Below, one piece after another: positions 54,923-64,000 of a DNA stretch of 64,000 nt. Source of the stretch: Shimia_B sp038527375 (GTDB lineage Bacteria; Pseudomonadota; Alphaproteobacteria; Rhodobacterales; Rhodobacteraceae); NCBI GenBank assembly GCA_038527375.1, contig JBCBFU010000010.1:9914-73913 (forward strand). Direction: 5' to 3'. Position 1 is the stretch's first letter. Each line of letters opens with the position of its first letter. The notes beneath the pieces are model-generated. The model saw only the letters and a program-made list of their open reading frames with translations. It was not told the DNA's origin and did no database searches. The position numbers and the translations under genes were made by a program.

Positions 54923-57580
54923 ATGCCCAGCTTGAACGAAATCCGCAGCAGCTTTCTGACCTATTTCGCAGGGCAGGGGCACGCGGTTGTCGACAGCTCT
55001 CCCCTTGTGCCGCGCAACGATCCCACATTGATGTTCACAGCCGCCGGGATGGTGCAGTTCAAGAACCTCTTCACCGGGGTCGAAACGCGCGACTACACCC
55101 GCGCCACGACCGCGCAGAAATGTGTGCGCGCCGGCGGCAAGCACAACGATCTGGACAATGTGGGCTATACGGCCCGCCACCACACCTTCTTTGAAATGCT
55201 GGGGAATTTCAGCTTTGGCGACTATTTCAAGGAGGACGCCATCCCCTTTGCCTGGGACCTTGTGACCAAGGAGTTGGGCATCAACAAAGATAAGCTGCTG
55301 GTCACGGTCTACCACACCGATGACGAGGCTGTGGAGATCTGGAAAAAGCATGCCGGTCTGAGCGATGACCGCATTATCCGGATCGCCACAGACGACAATT
55401 TCTGGTCCGCGGGTCCAACCGGCCCCTGCGGTCCGTGTACCGAGATATTCTATGACCACGGCGATCACATCTGGGGTGGCCCTCCGGGTTCGCCCGAGGA
55501 GGATGGCGACCGCTTTGTCGAGATCTGGAACCTCGTCTTCATGCAATACGAGCAGTTCGAGGATGGCAGCCGCGTCGATCTGCCCAACAAGTCCATCGAC
55601 ACCGGCATGGGGATCGAGCGCGTCGCGGCCCTGCTGCAAGGCACCAATGACAACTACGCGACCGATCTGATGCGCGCGCTGATCGAAACCTCGGCCGATG
55701 CCTCGGGGACCGACCCCGATGGGGACGGGCGCACCCATCACCGCGTTATTGCAGATCACCTGCGGTCGACCTCTTTCCTGATCGCGGATGGTGTGATGCC
55801 GTCCAACGATGGGCGCGGTTATGTCCTGCGCCGCATCATGCGCCGCGCGATGCGTCACGCGCACCAGTTGGGCGTGAAAGAGCCGCTGATGCACCGCCTT
55901 GTGCCCGAGTTGGTCACGCAAATGGGGCAGGCCTATCCCGAGCTAGGACAGGCGCAGTCGATGATCGAGCAAACCCTTCTTACGGAGGAGACGCGGTTCC
56001 GCCAGACGCTCGATCGTGGTCTGAAACTGCTTGAGGATGAAGTGGCCGGATTGGAAGAGGGCGTGCGCCTGCCGGGCGAGGCGGCGTTCAAGCTCTATGA
56101 CACCTACGGCTTCCCGCTTGATCTTACGCAGGATGCCCTGCGCGAGAAGGGGCTCGAGGTTGACACAGATGGCTTTGACGCCGCGATGGCCGAACAAAAG
56201 GCCAAGGCGCGCGCGGCTTGGACAGGCTCGGGCGAGGCGGCGGATGCTACGATCTGGTTCGACATTGCCGACACCCATGGGGCGACGGATTTCCTGGGCT
56301 ACGAGACGGAAAGCGCCGAGGGGCAGGTCCTGACGCTCGTGGCCGATGGCGGTGAGGTGGCCGAGGCTGCCGCGGGGGCCGAGGTCCAGATCATCCTGAA
56401 CCAGACGCCGTTTTACGCTGAAAGCGGTGGTCAGGTCGGTGATGCGGGCACCCTCAAGACCGCTACGGGCACGGCGCGGATTACCGATACGCGCAAGTCG
56501 CAAGGTGTGTTCATCCATCAAGCCGTGATCGAAGAGGGCACGGTGTCGGCGGGACAAGGCGCGCAGCTTGTCGTCGATCCGGCGCGCCGTGGGCAAATCC
56601 GCGCGAACCACTCGGCCACGCACCTGCTGCACGAGGCGCTGCGCGCGCATCTGGGCGATCATGTGGCACAGCGTGGATCGCTCAACGCGCCCGATCGGCT
56701 GCGGTTCGATTTCAGCCATGGGGCGGCGCTCAGCCTCGGCGAATTGGCGGCCGTCGAACGCGATGTGAACGCCTATATCCGGCAGAACTCCAAGGTCGAA
56801 ACCCGGATCATGGCGCCAGATGATGCGCGCGCGCTTGGCGCGCAGGCGCTCTTTGGGGAGAAATACGGGGACGAGGTTCGTGTGGTGTCCATGGGCCGCG
56901 AGGCCGGCTCGGGCCGTGGACCCGAAGGCGACACCTATTCGATTGAACTGTGTGGCGGGACCCATGTGGCCCAGACCGGCGATATCGGCGTCTTCGTGAC
57001 GCTGGGCGACAGCGCGTCTTCGGCTGGCGTGCGCCGGATCGAGGCGCTGACGGGGGCTGCCGCGTTCGAGTATCTGCGCGCGCAGGATCACAGGCTGGCC
57101 GAGACGGCGCTCACGCTCAAGGCGCAAAGCCCCGACGTGCCCGCGCGGGTGCAAGGGCTGCTCGACGAACGCAAGGCTCTGCAGTCCGAGGTGGCCGATC
57201 TGCGGCGTCAATTGGCCATGGGCGGTGGCAGCGCCGGCGCGCAGGCGCCGGAGGATGTGGCCGGTGTGCCGTTCCTCGCCATGGTATTGGACGGTGTGAC
57301 GGGCAAGGACCTGCCCGCGCTGATCGACGCCAAGAAAGACGAACATGGCAGCGTTGCGGTCCTGTTGATCGCAGAGGCCGATGGCAAGGCTGCCGTGGCC
57401 GCCGGTCTGACCGACGATCTGGCGGGCGAAAGGTCTGCCGTTGATCTGGTCAAGGCCGCAGTCGAAGCACTTGGCGGCAAAGGCGGCGGCGGGCGGCCCA
57501 CGCTGGCCCAAGGCGGCGCAAAATCGGCCGCAGCATCTGATGCGGCCATTGTCGCCGCGAAATCCGTTTTGGAGGGATAA
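54923..57580 (+). CDS. alaS: Alanine--tRNA ligase
   Basis: The 885-aa class II synthetase charges tRNA-Ala. It has the N-terminal catalytic domain (motif 2-like FEMLGNFSFGDYFKEDAI), the tRNA-recognition domain, an editing domain with zinc ligands HSATHLLHEAL and CGGTHV, and the C-terminal C-Ala domain. Length matches the family. AAAGG precedes the ATG. Two bases separate its stop from the next ATG. Confidence 0.98.
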   Translation: MPSLNEIRSSFLTYFAGQGHAVVDSSPLVPRNDPTLMFTAAGMVQFKNLFTGVETRDYTRATTAQKCVRAGGKHNDLDNVGYTARHHTFFEMLGNFSFGDYFKEDAIPFAWDLVTKELGINKDKLLVTVYHTDDEAVEIWKKHAGLSDDRIIRIATDDNFWSAGPTGPCGPCTEIFYDHGDHIWGGPPGSPEEDGDRFVEIWNLVFMQYEQFEDGSRVDLPNKSIDTGMGIERVAALLQGTNDNYATDLMRALIETSADASGTDPDGDGRTHHRVIADHLRSTSFLIADGVMPSNDGRGYVLRRIMRRAMRHAHQLGVKEPLMHRLVPELVTQMGQAYPELGQAQSMIEQTLLTEETRFRQTLDRGLKLLEDEVAGLEEGVRLPGEAAFKLYDTYGFPLDLTQDALREKGLEVDTDGFDAAMAEQKAKARAAWTGSGEAADATIWFDIADTHGATDFLGYETESAEGQVLTLVADGGEVAEAAAGAEVQIILNQTPFYAESGGQVGDAGTLKTATGTARITDTRKSQGVFIHQAVIEEGTVSAGQGAQLVVDPARRGQIRANHSATHLLHEALRAHLGDHVAQRGSLNAPDRLRFDFSHGAALSLGELAAVERDVNAYIRQNSKVETRIMAPDDARALGAQALFGEKYGDEVRVVSMGREAGSGRGPEGDTYSIELCGGTHVAQTGDIGVFVTLGDSASSAGVRRIEALTGAAAFEYLRAQDHRLAETALTLKAQSPDVPARVQGLLDERKALQSEVADLRRQLAMGGGSAGAQAPEDVAGVPFLAMVLDGVTGKDLPALIDAKKDEHGSVAVLLIAEADGKAAVAAGLTDDLAGERSAVDLVKAAVEALGGKGGGGRPTLAQGGAKSAAASDAAIVAAKSVLEG

Positions 57581-57582
57581 CC

Positions 57583-57870
57583 ATGGGCGCGCTTTGGATC
57601 GCACACGTCACCGTCACCGATGAAGAGGCCTACGCGAAGTATGCAAAGGGCGCGACGGAGGCGATTGCCGCCCATGGCGGCACCTTCATCGCGCGCGGTG
57701 GGCGCTATGTGCAGCTTGAAGGCAAGGATCGGCCCCGCAATGTCGTGGCCCGCTTCCCGGACGTTGAGACTGCGGAGGCCTGCTATCACTCCGACGCCTA
57801 TCAGGCGGCCCTATCCCACGCGCGCGGCGCATCAGAGCGTGAATTGCTGATCGTGGAAACGACCGAGTAG
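57583..57870 (+). CDS. DUF1330 family protein
   Basis: This 95-aa ferredoxin-like-fold protein of the DUF1330 family carries the signature ARFPDVETAEACYHSDAYQ (about residues 55-73) and the N-terminal WIAHVTVTDEEAYAKY. The family's function is not established. Its ribosome site GGAGG overlaps the last alaS codons, so it is cotranslated with alaS. The pairing has no obvious functional reason. Confidence 0.88.
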   Translation: MGALWIAHVTVTDEEAYAKYAKGATEAIAAHGGTFIARGGRYVQLEGKDRPRNVVARFPDVETAEACYHSDAYQAALSHARGASERELLIVETTE

Positions 57871-57880
57871 CGTTTCGAGG

Positions 57881-57898
57881 CGGGGGGCCAGCCCCCCG
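57881..57898. terminator. GC hairpin between DUF1330 gene and typA
   Basis: A 7-bp CGGGGGG/CCCCCCG stem with a 4-base loop lies 11 bp after the DUF1330 stop and 82 bp from the convergent typA stop. There is no T-run, so it is a weak terminator candidate. Confidence 0.45.
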
Positions 57899-57979
57899 AA
57901 CGACCCGGAATTATTGCGGGTATATGAAGGCGAATAGGCCCGCATATTTCGATGGTCCCCAAATACTCAAATACCGAGC

Positions 57980-59800
<1,821 letters not shown>

Positions 59801-59895
59801 GGTCGGTCCTCAAAAAGGTTTCGCCCGCGCAGTAACCGGGGCGCGGGCGATTGGAAAGCTGATAGTTGCCGCGCTGCGGCGCGGGGCGCGAACCC

Positions 59896-60474
59896 CTAGG
59901 GTATGATGCGCGTGTATTTGGTGCCTTCGAGCGTGGCACCAGCGCGGAAGCCGGCCTGCGCAAAGATGACCGCGATCACCGGGGCGAGCGAGGTCGTGGT
60001 CTCGGCCCGGATGCTGTCGCCTTCGTTCTGGATGGCGTATTCCACATCCGCCCCAAGCGCCCAACCGGGCGAGCGTCGGAAATCCAGCAACGCATCTTCG
60101 GTCATGAAGAACAGGACGTGGGCGAATTGCTGCGCCCCGATCTGCAACCCGGCCGAGGCCGAGGCCGAGGAATAGTAGTCGACCGTGATATCGTTGACCC
60201 GCAACGCGCCGCGCCCAAAGCTGCCGCCGAGGCCAAGGCCAGCCTCGGTCACCAGCGGCATAACCAGCATCCCCGCCGATTTATTCGCAAGGTCCCGGGT
60301 GCCGGGATAGCGCGTATACATGAAGTTCAGCGCCTGATCGGTCCGCGCGTCGATCTTTTGATCGTTGGAATTTCCGATGCCGTTGGCACAGCCACCGAGC
60401 GCCAATGCGCCCGCGGTTGCACCGAGGCCGAGTGTCATCTGTCTGCGCGTCAAGGCGCGACCATTCTGTGCCAT
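59896..60474 (-). CDS. SYLF/YSC84-domain lipoprotein with Tat-like signal
   Basis: The 192-aa protein has a twin-arginine signal (LTRRQMTLG, about residues 8-16) and a lipobox ending LGGC (about 31). It suggests a folded lipoprotein exported by Tat. The mature part is a lipid-binding SYLF/YSC84 domain (GMLVMPLVTEAGLGLGGSFGRGALRV, then DYYSSASASAGLQIGAQ). I chose ATG 60474 to place the signal at the N-terminus. It lies between typA and hemB, all minus strand. Function is unknown beyond lipid binding in the family. Confidence 0.85.
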   Translation of the reverse strand: MAQNGRALTRRQMTLGLGATAGALALGGCANGIGNSNDQKIDARTDQALNFMYTRYPGTRDLANKSAGMLVMPLVTEAGLGLGGSFGRGALRVNDITVDYYSSASASAGLQIGAQQFAHVLFFMTEDALLDFRRSPGWALGADVEYAIQNEGDSIRAETTTSLAPVIAVIFAQAGFRAGATLEGTKYTRIIP

Positions 60475-60584
60475 GTGGTAAGCCTGCTCTGTATGCCGTG
60501 CCGGGTTGTCCCGGTCTGATGGCGCAAGACTACGGCGAAAGCAGGGGTTTGTCACCTGTGCCGTTTGGGCAGCTCGATGCGCGC

Positions 60585-61580
60585 CTAGCCATCGGCCAAA
60601 AGCCGCGCAGCCCGGGGTGCGAAATAGGTCAGCACCCCGTCGCAGCCTGCACGTTTGAAGGCCATCAAGCTCTCGAGCATCACTTTATCACCGTCGATCC
60701 AGCCATTGGCGGCGGCGGCCTCGATCATCGCGTATTCACCGGACACCTGATAGGCGAAGGTCGGCACTCCAAAGTCGTCCTTCACACGGCGGCAGATATC
60801 CAGATAAGGCAGGCCGGGTTTCACCATCACCATATCGGCACCCTCAGATAGATCGCGCCCGATCATCGCCATGGCCTCGTTCCCGTTGGCAGGGTCCATC
60901 TGATAGGTCTTCTTGTCGCCCGTCAGGGCAACCGAGGCGCCGACCGCATCCCGGAACGGCCCGTAGAAGGCCGAGGCGTATTTGGCGGCATAAGACAGGA
61001 TCGTCACATGGATGTGGCCCGCATCCTCCATCGCCTCGCGCAGCCCGCCGATGCGACCGTCCATCATGTCCGAGGGGCCAAGGATATCTGCCCCGGCCTC
61101 GGCTTGGGCCAGACCCATTTTGACCAACGCCTCGACCGTCCGGTCGTTCACGACCTCGCCGTCCTCCACATACCCGTCATGGCCGTTGATGTTGTAGGGA
61201 TCGAGCGCGATGTCGGTCATCACCGCGATGTCGGGGCAGGCCGACTTGATCTCGCGGATGGCGCGGTTGGACAGGTTGTCGGGGTTCCACGCCTCGGCGC
61301 AATCCTCGGTCTTTAGCGCGGGGTCGGTGTAGGGAAAGATGCAGATGGCGGGGATGCCCAAGGCCCATGCCTCCCGCGCGGCCTGTCCCACCTTGTCCAC
61401 GGTCATGCGGAGCACACCCGGCATCGACGGCACCTCTTCCTGCGCGTCGCGGCCCGCCATCACGAAGACGGGCCAGATGAAATCCGCAGGCGTCAGCACG
61501 TTTTCGGACACCATGGATCGCAGGGCTTGCGTGCGGCGCAGTCTGCGGGGGCGGGCAGCGGGGAAGGGGGCGTAGGTCAT
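60585..61580 (-). CDS. hemB: Delta-aminolevulinic acid dehydratase (porphobilinogen synthase)
   Basis: The 331-aa enzyme joins two 5-aminolevulinate molecules into porphobilinogen for heme, chlorophyll and cobalamin. The two active-site lysines are in SYAAKYASAFYGPFRDA and MVKPGLPYLDI. The zinc-binding cysteine triad is absent; the region reads TDIALDPYNINGHDG, so it is the metal-B-independent (Mg or none) type, as in Rhodobacter. I chose ATG 61580, where the homologous sequence begins. Confidence 0.96.
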   Translation of the reverse strand: MTYAPFPAARPRRLRRTQALRSMVSENVLTPADFIWPVFVMAGRDAQEEVPSMPGVLRMTVDKVGQAAREAWALGIPAICIFPYTDPALKTEDCAEAWNPDNLSNRAIREIKSACPDIAVMTDIALDPYNINGHDGYVEDGEVVNDRTVEALVKMGLAQAEAGADILGPSDMMDGRIGGLREAMEDAGHIHVTILSYAAKYASAFYGPFRDAVGASVALTGDKKTYQMDPANGNEAMAMIGRDLSEGADMVMVKPGLPYLDICRRVKDDFGVPTFAYQVSGEYAMIEAAAANGWIDGDKVMLESLMAFKRAGCDGVLTYFAPRAARLLADG

Positions 61581-61801
61581 AAGGTCTGTCCAGTTTGCGT
61601 GACACCGGCTGGATACGGGGGTCGCATGGGGGCGCGGAATTCTCAAGTCCCGTCTCTCAAGTCATTCCTCTCAAGTCCCCTTGGGGTTTGCCGTTAGGAC
61701 TGCGATCTTCGTCGTGCTGATTTACGGCTCAGGCACGCATCCGGGCTGGCCCCTGTCGCATGGCGCAGCTAGGGTCGCGTAAAATACGATGGGGCCCGTG
61801 C

Positions 61802-62332
61802 GTGAACGTCTACGAGACATTGCTGGAAGTGATCGACATGCGATCCTTCTCGAACCTCTGGTACTGGATTGTGCTGGCGGTCGTGTGGTCGGGGGCGTCC
61901 CACTGGGTGCTGGGCGTGCCCTATGACATGATCCAGCGCGCGCGCCGCGGTGGCGACGGCGCACACGACGCTATGGGCGATCTGGAGGATCTGGTGGGCG
62001 TGCTGGTGCGCCGGATGCTGCTGATCGGGCAGGTCTCCGGCCTTTGGGTACTGGGGTTCATCTGCTTTACGCTGTCGGCTCTCGCGATCCTCGCCTTTTG
62101 GTACGGGGTCGAATTTGCGCAGGCCGTGTTCCTGTTGGCCTTTCCGCTGACGCTTGTGGGCGGGCTCGCACTGTCGACGGCGCGCAAGATCGTGGATCGC
62201 GGGCTCGAGGGCGAAGGCCTGATAAAGGCGCTGCTCAGTCATCGGTTCTGGACCCAAGTCGTGGGCATCATTGCGATCTTTGTCACCGCCATGTGGGGGA
62301 TGTATCAGAACCTGCTCGTCGGCGTGATCTAG
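61802..62332 (+). CDS. 'Component of SufBCD complex' family membrane protein
   Basis: This 176-aa inner-membrane protein has about four hydrophobic segments (residues about 15-40, 75-97, 100-125, 150-172). The N-terminal NVYETLLEVIDMRSFSNLWYWI and HWVLGVPYDMIQRARR match a Rhodobacterales family annotated as a component of the SufBCD complex, a name with no clear experimental basis. GTG 61802 with GGGG seven bases upstream is chosen over an ATG at 61760. No suf genes are near. It precedes mfd by 42 bp. Confidence 0.7.
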   Translation: MNVYETLLEVIDMRSFSNLWYWIVLAVVWSGASHWVLGVPYDMIQRARRGGDGAHDAMGDLEDLVGVLVRRMLLIGQVSGLWVLGFICFTLSALAILAFWYGVEFAQAVFLLAFPLTLVGGLALSTARKIVDRGLEGEGLIKALLSHRFWTQVVGIIAIFVTAMWGMYQNLLVGVI

Positions 62333-62374
62333 GCGCTTGACGCGGGCGGGCGTGGGTGTAGGTCACAGCATCCC

Positions 62375-64000
62375 ATGACCGACGTTTTAGACACCAATCG
62401 CCACATCACCGTCTCTGGCGCGCCCGAAGGGTTCGATGCCCAACTGATCCTGCGCGAAGTGGCGGATCGGGGCGCGGTCGTTCACGTGGCGCGCGATGAC
62501 AAACGGTTGGCGGCCATGCGGGCGTCACTGGCATTCTTTGCGCCCGACATGCCGGTGGTCACCTTTCCCGGCTGGGATTGTCTTCCCTACGATCGGGTGT
62601 CGCCCAACACGGACATCTCCGCCACGCGGATGGCGACGCTGGCAGGCCTCGTCCACGGGATGCCCAAGCAATACGTGCTGCTGACGACCCTGAACGCGGC
62701 CACACAACGCGTCCCCGCGCGCGAGGTGCTGCGCGAGGCCGCGTTTTCGGCGCAGGTGGGCGGGCGCGTCGATGAAAAGGCGCTGCGCGGCTTCCTCGTG
62801 CGGATGGGCTTCACGCAGGCCCCCACGGTGATGGAGCCCGGCGATTATGCGATCCGGGGCGGGATCATCGACATCTTCCCACCGGGCGAGGGCGGTCCGG
62901 TGCGGCTCGACCTCTTTGGCGATGTGCTGGACGGCGCGCGGCGCTTTGATCCGGCGACCCAGCGCACGACCGAGAAGCTGACAGAGATTGATCTGGCCCC
63001 GGTGTCCGAGGTCATCCTGGACGAGGCCGCGATCACGCGCTTCCGACAATCCTACAGGCTGGAATTCGGCGCGGCAGGCACCGACGATCCGCTCTACGAG
63101 GCCGTGTCGGCGGGGCGCAAGCATCAGGGCGTCGAACACTGGCTGCCGTTCTTCCACGAGCGGCTCGAGACGCTGTTTGATTATCTGCCGGACGCAACCA
63201 TCACGCTGGACGATCAGGTCACGCCGATGCGCCTGTCCCGCTGGGACATGGTCGAAGACGCGTATCTGTCCCGGAAGGAGGCGATAACGGCCAAGGGGCG
63301 GATGGACAGCGTCTATAAACCTGCGGCACCTGATGCTCTCTACCTCGATGACGCCGCGTGGGAGACGGCGGTGGAAGGGCGGCGCGTGTTGCAATACACG
63401 CCCCTGCCGCAGCCCACAGGCGTGGGTGTCATTGATGCAGGTGGGCGCGTGGGTCGCAACTTCGCGCCCGAGCGCCAGTCCGAATCCTTGAGCCTTTTCA
63501 GTGCTTTGTCGGATCATGTGAAGGCAAAGGGTGCAGATGCGCCTGTCGTGATTGCAAGCTATTCCGAGGGCGCGCGCGAACGCCTATCCGGCCTGATCGA
63601 AGACGAGGGTATCCTCGAGGCGATCCACATCACCGATCTGGGCGGCGTGAAAGGCCGTGGGACCTATCTGGCGGTCTGGGCGCTCGACCACGGGTTCGAG
63701 ACGCCCGAGATGACCGTGATCTCGGAACAGGACGTGCTGGGCGATCGCCTGATCCGTGCGCCCAAGAAGAAACGGCGCGCCGAGAACTTCCTGACCGAAA
63801 CCCAGAGCCTCAGCCCCGGCGATCTGGTCGTCCACGTCGATCACGGGGTCGGTCGCTATCGCGGGCTTGAAATCGTGTCGGCGGCGGGCGCGGCGCATGA
63901 ATGCCTGCTTCTGGAATATGCCGAGAACTCAAAGCTTTACCTGCCTGTTGAGAATATCGAACTGCTCAGCCGGTTTGGGCATGAAGAAGGTCTTCTCGAC
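62375..64000 (+). CDS. mfd: Transcription-repair coupling factor (3' end outside window)
   Basis: The first 542 codons of Mfd are open to the window edge. The N-terminal UvrB-like homology module includes FPGWDCLPYDRVSPN (about residues 67-81) and GGIIDIFPPGEGGPVRLDLFGD. The RNA polymerase-interacting domain (LSPGDLVVHVDHGVGRYRGLE, about residues 477-497) is present. The helicase/translocase part is missing because of the cut. Mfd removes stalled RNA polymerase and recruits UvrA. Confidence 0.96.
   Translation, partial: MTDVLDTNRHITVSGAPEGFDAQLILREVADRGAVVHVARDDKRLAAMRASLAFFAPDMPVVTFPGWDCLPYDRVSPNTDISATRMATLAGLVHGMPKQYVLLTTLNAATQRVPAREVLREAAFSAQVGGRVDEKALRGFLVRMGFTQAPTVMEPGDYAIRGGIIDIFPPGEGGPVRLDLFGDVLDGARRFDPATQRTTEKLTEIDLAPVSEVILDEAAITRFRQSYRLEFGAAGTDDPLYEAVSAGRKHQGVEHWLPFFHERLETLFDYLPDATITLDDQVTPMRLSRWDMVEDAYLSRKEAITAKGRMDSVYKPAAPDALYLDDAAWETAVEGRRVLQYTPLPQPTGVGVIDAGGRVGRNFAPERQSESLSLFSALSDHVKAKGADAPVVIASYSEGARERLSGLIEDEGILEAIHITDLGGVKGRGTYLAVWALDHGFETPEMTVISEQDVLGDRLIRAPKKKRRAENFLTETQSLSPGDLVVHVDHGVGRYRGLEIVSAAGAAHECLLLEYAENSKLYLPVENIELLSRFGHEEGLLD

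Noticed and set aside
54505..55194. 229-codon frame running from the alaS leader into alaS
   Set aside because: It overlaps the start of alaS in another frame, lacks a ribosome site and shows no motif.
55943..57604. 553-codon open frame antisense to alaS
   Set aside because: It is a shadow of the AlaRS frame in GC-rich DNA; no start signal and no family resemblance.

Overview
The window is a compact, GC-rich (roughly two-thirds G+C by eye) chromosomal segment of an alphaproteobacterium, most likely a marine Rhodobacterales/Roseobacter-group member. The reasons are the yceD-rpmF-plsX-fabH-ihfA-merR block, the long-type dCTP deaminase, a 'component of SufBCD complex' membrane protein next to hemB, a CckA hybrid kinase, an MttB-family methyltransferase with a RACo-type activator, and RTX proteins with type I secretion. 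No integrase, transposase, phage gene or CRISPR array was seen. Two tRNA genes are present: tRNA-Pro(GGG) and tRNA-Gly(CCC).

Layout. 1-2.8 kb: MFS transporter (cut by the window edge), divergent Lrp regulator, dCTP deaminase. 2.8-7.4 kb: tRNA-Pro, then the minus-strand lipid/ribosome block merR-ihfA-fabH-plsX-rpmF-yceD, with bamE divergent. 8-11.1 kb: msrB, an OlsB-like acyltransferase, an Uup-like ABC-F ATPase. 11.1-14.9 kb (minus): MttB-family methyltransferase, aminotransferase, MmcQ/YjbR protein, YqaA membrane protein. 15-18.9 kb (plus): cysS, cimA and a squalene/phytoene-synthase-fold protein overlapping cimA. 18.9-25.4 kb: MFS transporter, cobB-cobA (minus), and divergent cbiD-cobK-DNA glycosylase-esterase (plus, tightly overlapping). 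25.6-26.2 kb: HNH endonuclease preceded by an inverted-repeat promoter. 26.4-34.3 kb: a type I secretion locus (DUF4114/RTX protein, ABC exporter with an extra C-terminal domain, HlyD adaptor) facing a radical SAM gene. 34.5-38.7 kb: zwf-pgl-pgi and a thioesterase. 38.8-41 kb: tRNA-Gly and a second, orphan RTX protein. 41.2-44 kb: a NitT/TauT-type ABC importer. 44.2-47.1 kb: fasciclin protein and RACo-like activator. 47.3-52.4 kb: guaB, an RsmB-family methyltransferase, cckA. 52.5-57.9 kb: sulfotransferase, recA, alaS, DUF1330 protein. 58-64 kb: typA, SYLF lipoprotein, hemB, SufBCD-associated membrane protein, mfd (cut by the window edge).

Functional threads. The RTX proteins and the T1SS suggest secretion of large calcium-binding surface proteins. 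MttB, RACo and the cobalamin genes fit corrinoid-dependent demethylation of a quaternary amine, although no corrinoid protein or second methyltransferase gene lies here. zwf-pgl-pgi feeds the Entner-Doudoroff/pentose phosphate routes. Several readable regulatory sites stand out: a perfect CtrA-type TTAA-N7-TTAA before cckA, two alphaproteobacterial LexA-type sites before recA, a GntR/LacI-like dyad before zwf, and a promoter enclosed by an 11-bp inverted repeat before the HNH gene.
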